DNA from: Hyphomicrobium sp. D-2
GTDB lineage: Bacteria; Pseudomonadota; Alphaproteobacteria; Rhizobiales; Hyphomicrobiaceae
Direction of reading: 5' to 3'
DNA length: 64,000 nucleotides
Assembly: GCF_029872155.1 (NCBI RefSeq)
Contig: NZ_JARXLA010000001.1
Coordinates: 1 to 64,000 of the forward strand
Part shown: positions 55,592-61,842 of the stretch, piece by piece
Numbering within the stretch: position 1 is the stretch's first letter
Layout of the letters: every line of letters starts with the position of its first letter
Made by a program: the position numbers and the translations under genes
The notes under the pieces: model-generated
The model's database searches: none
Told to the model about the DNA's origin: nothing
Seen by the model: only the letters and a program-made list of their open reading frames with translations

Positions 55592-56283
55592 AGTCCGTCT
55601 GCTCCAGGTGAATGCGCAAATATTCTGGCGGTACGATACGCCAGTCGGCCGATGATTTTTTGAAGGCGCCTGTGGGCTAGTTGGCGAAAACGCAAAGCCC
55701 GAAAAGCCCCTGGAACTCGGGGCGCACGCGACCGAGCCCCAGGGCTAAAATTCCGCGATCAAAACGACCCGGGTTGTGCTCGTTTGCAGTCTTGCCATGC
55801 TGAGAGTCTGTCCGGTTCTGCCGTTTTGTCAATGCCATGTTTCAATGACCGGTGGCGCAGGCAGGAGCTCCGGATGTGGATCGGGCGGGACCTGATCGAC
55901 GGCCGTGCCAGGATCGCCACATCCCGATGCCGGATTGATGGCCCTCGGCGTTTTTCAATTCAAAGCATTCTAAATTGTGCTAACTAAGGGGTGCGGGAAG
56001 ACGACCTGGGGAAATTATCCCGCTTGTGGCGCCCTCACGCCAAAGAGCGCCCCTTTGCGGGCCCGGCGAGCCATCCACGCCGGACCCGCCATAGGGGCTC
56101 AGCGGCGCGCCAGGAAAGCGGCTGGACCGCATTCTGCAAACGCAGACATCATCGCTTCCCATTTTCCGCACGATACTTCGTTGCTGTCGGCGCCCATTTG
56201 ATATGGGAGCCGTGCTTGTTTGCGCGCCGAACAGGGCGCTTACGGCTGGCTTTGCAGCGATTTTTCCACCGACTTCTGAAGCC
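55592..56283. other. 692-base gap without a convincing gene
   Basis: No reading frame here has protein-like composition and a ribosome site. It holds a GC-rich hairpin, GGGCCCGGCG (56059-56068) with CGCCGGACCC (56078-56087), one mismatch and no T tract, and a smaller one GCCCC/GGGGC (55706-55723). The part near 55592-55650 is upstream of rnk and likely its promoter. Confidence 0.5.
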
Positions 56284-56706
56284 TCAGTCGAACTGATCGA
56301 GCAGTTGGTCGAGAGCGGGCCGAATGCCCTTGAGTTCGCGCAGGTGCGCTGCGGCAAGCTTGTCCATCACCCGCTCGGTCTTCGCGGTCAAACGCACCTG
56401 AACGCGCCGCAGATCCGACTTATCTTTGATGCGGGTGACGAAGCCGTTACGCACCAGGCGATCCACCAGCTCAACGGCAGTGTGATGGCGAATGAGCAGC
56501 CGGTCGGCGATTTCCTGGATGCCGATGTCGTTGCCCTTCGCTGAGCCCTTGATCGCCAGCAGTGCCTGATATTGCTGGGGGCTTAATCCTGCGGAATTGG
56601 CTTCCTGCTCACTGAACGCGAAGAACTGTCGGAGTGCATGCCGGAAATCGGCGAGGGCTTCGTAGCTTTTCTTTGGAAACGTTTTGCGCGCAGGTGCTTT
56701 CGCCAT
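56284..56706 (-). CDS. MarR-family transcription regulator
   Basis: 140 residues from ATG 56706 (MAKAPARKTFPKKSYEALADF), with AAGAGA upstream; the longer frame to 56787 is not supported. The winged-helix region reads IGIQEIADRLLIRHHTAVELVDRLVRNGFVTR with the wing DKSDLRRVQVRLT. It probably represses itself or a neighbour; the inverted repeat at 56724-56738 lies just upstream. Effector unknown. Confidence 0.9.
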   Translation of the reverse strand: MAKAPARKTFPKKSYEALADFRHALRQFFAFSEQEANSAGLSPQQYQALLAIKGSAKGNDIGIQEIADRLLIRHHTAVELVDRLVRNGFVTRIKDKSDLRRVQVRLTAKTERVMDKLAAAHLRELKGIRPALDQLLDQFD

Positions 56707-56723
56707 ATTGGATCTCTTGTGCG

Positions 56724-56738
56724 TATCGTTACGCGATA
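56724..56738. promoter_or_regulatory. Possible MarR operator
   Basis: TATCG-N5-CGATA lies 18 bases before the marR start in an AT-rich stretch. Position and symmetry fit an autoregulatory site; no other evidence. Confidence 0.35.
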
Positions 56739-56935
56739 TAATATGAGAGTGCGGCAGCCGAATGTCATCAGAGGCTGCCTGCTGCATCGTATAGCCCAGT
56801 GGGATATTAGCGCGACTGATTTTTTATAGAAATTTCGTGATCGTGACTATCGTAAGACGATGGCGCCTGAACAAAGTTGGGCAGGCCGCATTATTTTTAA
56901 GCAGCGATGAGCTTTTTCTAAGCGGAGCCGGAGCA

Positions 56936-57061
56936 ATGCTTAACAGTAATAGAGAGGATCGCGATCATAAATACGCCGATCCGGGCAGACGGGCAGTTTT
57001 CCTTGCAATTCTGATTCTTGGCATCACGCTGATCCACTTCGGCGTCGTGCGTCTTTGGTAG
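56936..57061 (+). CDS. 41-residue single-helix membrane protein
   Basis: Starts MLNSNREDRDHKYADPGRRAV, then one membrane helix (about 21-38; FLAILILGITLIHFGVVRL). The ATG has GGAG upstream (CGGAGCCGGAGCA), which favours it over the in-frame GTG at 56837. Charged cytoplasmic end then helix is a believable small-protein layout. It is convergent with DUF488, 10 bases away. No family recognised. Confidence 0.6.
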   Translation: MLNSNREDRDHKYADPGRRAVFLAILILGITLIHFGVVRLW

Positions 57062-57071
57062 TTCAGCGCGG

Positions 57072-57476
57072 TTAAGCCTGAGCTGCGCGTGAATGGGGCG
57101 CAGGGCTGTGCTGCAGGAAATCGAGCAGCACGACGGCATTGTTGTGTTCGGTGTCGTGCGCAGCGAACAGCAGTGTCAGCGGTTTTGTTTTCGACAGTTC
57201 TCTTAGATGCTCGATCGCGTCGACGTTGGCTGCGAGCTCCTGTCGGTAGCGGTGTTTGAACTCGGTCCAGCGCTCCGGCTCATGATTGAACCATTTGCGG
57301 AGTTCCGCGCTCAGGGCGACTTCCTTTATCCAGACATCAACCTTCGCCGCGTCTTTGCTGAGGCCTCTCGGCCAGAGCCTGTCAACAAGAACGCGCAAGC
57401 CGTCATTCGCGGAGGGACTATCGTAGACACGTTTGAGAGCGATTGATTGCTGCCGGCGGACTGATTTGGTTGCCAT
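57072..57476 (-). CDS. DUF488 family protein
   Basis: 134 residues from ATG 57476 (MATKSVRRQQSIALKRVYDSP). Family signature: LRVLVDRLWPRGLSKDAAKVDVWIKEVALSAELRKWF, then FKHRYRQEL and the strand LLFAAHDTEHNNAVVLLDFL. DUF488 proteins are small cytoplasmic proteins of uncertain role. It is divergent from the truncated globin, and the NsrR box at 57627-57649 lies between them, so NO-responsive control of both is possible. Confidence 0.9.
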   Translation of the reverse strand: MATKSVRRQQSIALKRVYDSPSANDGLRVLVDRLWPRGLSKDAAKVDVWIKEVALSAELRKWFNHEPERWTEFKHRYRQELAANVDAIEHLRELSKTKPLTLLFAAHDTEHNNAVVLLDFLQHSPAPHSRAAQA

Positions 57477-57626
57477 GGGGTTTTGCCCGAAATGAAGCGT
57501 CAGAGGGGCCAAATATTGCAGGCCTTCGCTGATAACGCGCAGCGGCAATGGATTGATCCAATCGGTGGCACGGCTCACATGGAGTTGATACCTGGGACAC
57601 TCATGCAAATGGACGGCTAGCGCTAT

Positions 57627-57649
57627 ATGATGCATTAGATATGCATGAT
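57627..57649. promoter_or_regulatory. Second NsrR box, between DUF488 and truncated globin genes
   Basis: ATGATGCAT, TAGAT, ATGCATGAT: 9-5-9 layout identical to the box before hmp, with one mismatch between half-sites. It lies 86 bases before the globin ATG and 151 bases before DUF488. Confidence 0.75.
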
Positions 57650-57734
57650 ATGCTGCGGACCGCACAAGCAGCTCCAGAAGTTAGGTCATCGGTGCTCCGG
57701 ACAGCGTCGGTGACTCCAAATTAAGGACTTGGTG

Positions 57735-58199
57735 ATGGAACGTGCACCATCCGCTGAAATACATTGGACAGCAGATCCTAGATCGCCGGGTTTTGCCGTT
57801 GGTATCACGGACGCGACTATCCATACCCTAGTGCACAGCTTTTACGGCCGTGTGCAGCAGGACCCAACGCTAGGGCCGATCTTTGCTGCCCGTATCGATG
57901 ACTGGCCTGAGCATCTGGAGAAAATGTGCGCCTTCTGGTCGTCAGTGGTGTTGATGTCGGGTCGTTATAAAGGACGCCCGATGCCGGTCCACGCCCGCAT
58001 AACGGAGCTGAACGGCGCGCACTTCGAACATTGGCTGGCGCTGTTCCGCGCAACGGCGGCGGAAGTTTGCGAACCACCGGCTGCAGCTGTTTTCATCGAC
58101 AGGGCGGAGCGGATTGCGCAGTCGCTACAGATGGGAATTGCGCTGCATCGGGAAGCTGTTGAGAGTATGCGGCTGGCGGAAGCAGAGGGCAGCCAGTGA
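57735..58199 (+). CDS. Group III truncated haemoglobin
   Basis: 154 residues from ATG 57735 with AAGGA seven bases upstream. Features of the P-class: HSFYGRVQQDPTLGPIF, WPEHLEKMCAFWSSVVLM, GRYKGRPMPVHARI and the proximal His96 in ELNGAHFEHWLALF. These haem proteins bind O2 or NO and are linked to NO or microaerobic stress. The NsrR box upstream supports NO-inducible expression. Followed after 42 bases by fdxA on the same strand, so a ferredoxin partner or shared transcript is plausible. Confidence 0.92.
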   Translation: MERAPSAEIHWTADPRSPGFAVGITDATIHTLVHSFYGRVQQDPTLGPIFAARIDDWPEHLEKMCAFWSSVVLMSGRYKGRPMPVHARITELNGAHFEHWLALFRATAAEVCEPPAAAVFIDRAERIAQSLQMGIALHREAVESMRLAEAEGSQ

Positions 58200-58241
58200 G
58201 TGTGACGCCGTAAAACGGCCCGAAGTAATTGGGAAGCGACA

Positions 58242-58586
58242 ATGACCTATGTCGTCACCGAAAATTGCATCAAATGCAAATATACGGACTGCGTGGAAGT
58301 GTGCCCGGTCGACTGCTTTTATGAAGGCGAGAACATGCTCGTCATTCATCCGGACGAGTGCATCGACTGCGGGGTGTGCGTGCCGGAGTGTCCGGCCGAG
58401 GCGATTTTCTCGGATAGCGAACCGCAGGCCACGGAGCAGTGGCTGGAGATCAATCGCAAATACTCTGAACTATGGCCGAACATAACCGGCAAGATACCGC
58501 CGATGCCGGGAGCTGACGAAGAAAACGGGCGACCGGGAAAACTTGCGGAGCTGTCGCCCGAGCCAGCGTCAGAAAAGGTTGGCTGA
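58242..58586 (+). CDS. fdxA: Seven-iron ferredoxin
   Basis: 114 residues. N-terminal clusters: [21 protein letters not shown] and [17 protein letters not shown], the arrangement of [3Fe-4S][4Fe-4S] FdxA ferredoxins, followed by the usual ~50-residue C-terminal extension ([18 protein letters not shown]). Cytoplasmic electron carrier. Directly downstream of the truncated globin. Confidence 0.95.
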   Translation: MTYVVTENCIKCKYTDCVEVCPVDCFYEGENMLVIHPDECIDCGVCVPECPAEAIFSDSEPQATEQWLEINRKYSELWPNITGKIPPMPGADEENGRPGKLAELSPEPASEKVG

Positions 58587-58650
58587 CCGCGCGTCGCTGC
58601 ATGGCGCGCGGCCAGCCACAGGTTGCTTTCGAACAGGCGCGCCGCCCACC

Positions 58651-58704
58651 GGAGGTGTGCGCACCTCCCGCCGGGATCGGGGAAGCGCCCCCTGACCCGG
58701 CGGG
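58651..58704. terminator. Nested GC-rich palindromes between fdxA and the cupin gene
   Basis: GGAGGTG-TGCG-CACCTCC (58651-58668) is followed by CCCGCCGGG (58667-58675) and CCCGGCGGG (58696-58704), which enclose a further GGGG/CCCC stem. It lies between convergent genes and probably ends one or both transcripts; no T tract. Confidence 0.5.
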
Positions 58705-58715
58705 ATGCTACCTGG

Positions 58716-59192
58716 CTATTTCTTGGCTGCCTTCTTGCGCGGATCGTCCTCAGGATTGATGTAAATCAGGTCAAACGGCCCGATGGCCGCGACCTGAATG
58801 ATGGTCTCCCGATCCGTGGTCCAAACGTAGTGCGCGTGGTTAGCCGGCAGCGCAAGAATGCCCCCGGCTTCAAGCATTTTGCCCTTGGTCAAATCGGTCT
58901 TTTCGCCCATTCCACTCCCCATCGCACCGGAAAGCACGGTGACGGTTTCGAAGCCCGGATGCGTGTGCGGCGGCACGATGTAGTTGGGCGGAAACTTGAT
59001 GCGCAGGATGAACAGTCCTGGTTTGTCCGGATCGCCATGGATGAGGGCAGTCTGGCCGCCATTCGGGAATGCAGGATCATCGCGGAAGACGATATCGCTA
59101 GGGTTCAATTCCTTGGCGCCGTCGGCTGTGCCGTGGGCGAACACGGGGCAAGTGATCGCCATGAAGGCGAGCGCGGCGAGCATGGGTTTCAT
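58716..59192 (-). CDS. Exported cupin-domain protein
   Basis: 158 residues from ATG 59192 (MKPMLAALAFMAITCPVFAHG) with a strong AGGAGG upstream; a frame to 59318 would hide the signal peptide. The cupin fold has metal-type PPHTHPGFETVTVLSGAM (His-x-His, Glu) and PANHAHYVWT. Likely a periplasmic metal-binding cupin of unknown substrate. The C-terminus is Lys-rich (PRKKAAKK). Confidence 0.88.
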   Translation of the reverse strand: MKPMLAALAFMAITCPVFAHGTADGAKELNPSDIVFRDDPAFPNGGQTALIHGDPDKPGLFILRIKFPPNYIVPPHTHPGFETVTVLSGAMGSGMGEKTDLTKGKMLEAGGILALPANHAHYVWTTDRETIIQVAAIGPFDLIYINPEDDPRKKAAKK

Positions 59193-59217
59193 CAGATCCT
59201 CCTGAGTGCGTTTTTTG

Positions 59218-59514
59218 CTAATGGTTGGCGAGCTGATCTCTGGTCGGGTGATGCGGCGACTGTGTCGAAACCGGTTGCTGGGTTTTTTCGATGCAGAGAG
59301 CTGTTTCGAGGCTGGCAAGAAGCGCTTTGAGATTGTTGTCAGAAGAACTCGCCTGCTTCAGTCCAAAACCCAGCAACGCCAGCAACACGGCGGTCAGGAG
59401 CAGCAACGCCAGCGGAAAGGCACTGCTGACTTGAGGCTTGCGTTGCCGCAAGCTGTCATCCTCGGCACGGTATGCTTCAGCCTGTTCCACGCTGCACCTT
59501 GCCCCAATGCGCAT
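59218..59514 (-). CDS. Possible small membrane protein upstream of the cupin gene
   Basis: 98 residues with one helix (about 33-52; FPLALLLLTAVLLALLGFGL) between polar ends; stop codon 25 bases before the cupin start. No family recognised and the ribosome site is weak, so this may be a chance frame. Confidence 0.4.
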   Translation of the reverse strand: MRIGARCSVEQAEAYRAEDDSLRQRKPQVSSAFPLALLLLTAVLLALLGFGLKQASSSDNNLKALLASLETALCIEKTQQPVSTQSPHHPTRDQLANH

Positions 59515-59709
59515 TCTGCTTTGCCGACGGGCTGAACCGCAAAGTGCTCAAGATCCGCTGCGGGCAGGGTGTTATCCCGCCGGGGCGATGGCAACGGCGA
59601 TGCCCATGCGGACCGTTGGGCAAATTTCCCGACGATAGCGCGGAACGCTTCACATGCAGGGAAGCAGAGCATAGCCTCGCCTGAATGCTGATGCCTGGGA
59701 TCGCTTTGC

Positions 59710-61128
59710 ATGGACTTGAAGTGGCTGCTGATCAGAAGGATCGCGTTAGTCGCCATGGCATGTCTGATCGTCGGCGCGCTACTGCTGATCTATCAAAGTG
59801 CACTGGCCACCAAGCGTCAAAACCTTGAGCTTGTGGACGGTGTCGGGCGGCAGATGGATCATCGCTTTTCGATGTACGGCCGCGTCGAGGATATACCAGA
59901 GCGTTTTCCGGATTGGGATCTGGTGACGACACCGCTGCTGCAGTCCGGCCAGTGTGCTGAATTGCGCACCAATACAGGCGAGGTCCGGCATCTGAACTGC
60001 GCGGGGCTGGATCGGGCTGCGGTGTCAGCACCGGCATGGTTTGTCTGGCTTTACCGCAACGTGGCAGGCGAAGGGTCGTCGGCATCGGCCATGCGCGAGC
60101 TTTTCCATAGGGGCACAGTGCACGGCAGCGTCGTCGCCCGTTATGAGCCGATCGCAAGCGCCAGCCTGGCGTGGAACAGGATCGCGCCTCTGCTGGGATT
60201 CGCGGCCGCGCTGGTGGCAGTGCTGTGTCTCATGACATTCCTGGTAATAGATCGCGCGCTGCGGCCAACGAAGCAGATCGTGGATGGACTCAATCGGATG
60301 GCCCGCGGTGATATGGCTTTTCGCTTGCCCGCGTTCCGCCTGCTTCAGTTCGATCGCATCAGCGCGGTGTTCAATTATGTCGCCGCGGAGTTGACAAAGG
60401 CCAACGTGGAGCGCGCCGGCTTGGCACGCAGACTGGTTGATGCTCAGGAACGCGAGCGCCGCCACATTGCGCGCGAACTGCACGATGAAATCGCGCAGAC
60501 ACTAAGTGCGCTAAACGCGCAAGCTGCGATATTGCGCACGAAGGCGGAACGTGAGGAGGGCAGCCTCGCTGCGGAAGCGGCAGCGTTGCAAAGTGTGATC
60601 TCAAACCTGATGCAAACCGTGCGGCGGACGCTGACCAATCTGCGGCCACAGGAGCTTGATGATCTCGGTCTTGTCGCGAGCCTTGAGGCGCTGGTGGCGC
60701 ACTATAATAAAACGGCAGCCGGTACGACACTTTTTACGCTGCAACTGGAAGGCGCGCTTGACGGATTGAATGCTGAAACGAATGCACACGTCTATCGCAT
60801 CGTGCAGGAGGCGCTCACAAACGCTGCCAAACACGCTAATGCGCGCAATGTGCAGATTGTGTTGCGCCAGTCGCAGAAGAATGGCGCGAACGGACATGAG
60901 CTGATCCAGCTGCGGATTGCTGACGACGGGATCGGCACGGGTGAGGGCGGCAGCCCCAAGCTGCACGCGGTCGGGTGTCGCGAGGTTTCTTCTGCCGGTA
61001 CTGGTGCCGGGCTGGTCGGCATGCGGGAGCGGGTGGCCGCGTTGAGCGGCACCTTTTCCGCAGCGCCAGTGTCCGGCGGCGGCTTCGCGCTTGAAATTGA
61101 ATTCCCATGCACGCAACAGGGGGCATGA
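59710..61128 (+). CDS. NarX-like sensor histidine kinase, second copy
   Basis: 472 residues. Helices about 10-30 and 160-180 bound a periplasmic domain with Cys82 and Cys97 (C-x14-C), like the paralogue at 53.1 kb. HAMP follows (ALRPTKQIVDGLNRMARGDM), then HisKA_3 with His258 in ARELHDEIAQTL and an HATPase (VQEALTNAAKHANA, ADDGIG, GLVGMRERVAALSG). Pairs with the LuxR-type regulator at 61.1 kb, whose ATG overlaps its stop. Signal unknown. Confidence 0.92.
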   Translation: MDLKWLLIRRIALVAMACLIVGALLLIYQSALATKRQNLELVDGVGRQMDHRFSMYGRVEDIPERFPDWDLVTTPLLQSGQCAELRTNTGEVRHLNCAGLDRAAVSAPAWFVWLYRNVAGEGSSASAMRELFHRGTVHGSVVARYEPIASASLAWNRIAPLLGFAAALVAVLCLMTFLVIDRALRPTKQIVDGLNRMARGDMAFRLPAFRLLQFDRISAVFNYVAAELTKANVERAGLARRLVDAQERERRHIARELHDEIAQTLSALNAQAAILRTKAEREEGSLAAEAAALQSVISNLMQTVRRTLTNLRPQELDDLGLVASLEALVAHYNKTAAGTTLFTLQLEGALDGLNAETNAHVYRIVQEALTNAAKHANARNVQIVLRQSQKNGANGHELIQLRIADDGIGTGEGGSPKLHAVGCREVSSAGTGAGLVGMRERVAALSGTFSAAPVSGGGFALEIEFPCTQQGA

Positions 61129-61784
61129 TGACATCGAACATTCGCGTGCTCCTTGTCGATGACCACGCCGTGGTGCGCCAAGGCTATCGGCGTCTGATCG
61201 AAATGCACCGCGATATTGAAGTCGTTGCCGAAGCGGAAGATGCTGCGAGCGGATACAAGGCGTTCAAGGATGCCAGGCCAGATGTTGTCGTGGTGGATAT
61301 TTCCATGCCGGGGCGAGGTGGGATCGATCTCGTGCGTCAGATCCGGCAACTGAATTCAGAAGCGCGCGTTCTGATTTTCACGATGCATGCCAGTGCAACC
61401 TATGCGCAGCAGGCGTTCAATGCCGGAGCGCGTGGGTATGTCACTAAGAGCAGTCCGCCCGAAGTTCTGGTTGGTGCAATTCGCAGTGTGTACGCTGGTC
61501 GGCCAGCTCTGTGCGCGGAAATAAATGAGGTGTTCGCAACCAGCAGATTGTGCGGCGAAGGTACGGCGCTGGATGAGCTGTCCCCGCGCGAGTTCGAAGT
61601 GCTGCGTATGATTTTAGACGCCAAGCCGACGGATGAAATTGCGTCGGCGTTCAATCTCAGTCCGAAAACGATTGCGAATTATCACTACGAGATCAAATCG
61701 AAGCTGGGCGTGCGCTCCGATATCGAACTCGTTTATTTCTGCATGCGGCAGGGTCTGGTGAAGCCGGTCGAAACCGGCTCCTGA
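61125..61784 (+). CDS. LuxR-type response regulator, second copy
   Basis: 219 residues starting MMTSNIRVLLVDDHAVVRQGY; ATG 61125 or 61128 is possible, with GGGGG just upstream. Phospho-acceptor Asp58 in VVVVDISMPGRGG; TKSSPPEVL; helix-turn-helix LSPREFEVLRMILDAKPTDEIASAF with LSPKTIANYHYEI. Strong paralogue of the regulator at 54.4 kb, including the shared TKSSPP. Convergent with the TonB receptor gene downstream. Confidence 0.92.
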   Translation: MMTSNIRVLLVDDHAVVRQGYRRLIEMHRDIEVVAEAEDAASGYKAFKDARPDVVVVDISMPGRGGIDLVRQIRQLNSEARVLIFTMHASATYAQQAFNAGARGYVTKSSPPEVLVGAIRSVYAGRPALCAEINEVFATSRLCGEGTALDELSPREFEVLRMILDAKPTDEIASAFNLSPKTIANYHYEIKSKLGVRSDIELVYFCMRQGLVKPVETGS

Positions 61785-61842
61785 TCCTGATCGGTGTGCC
61801 GCCGCCGACGCGCAGCGACGGCACACCGATAGAAACCAACGA

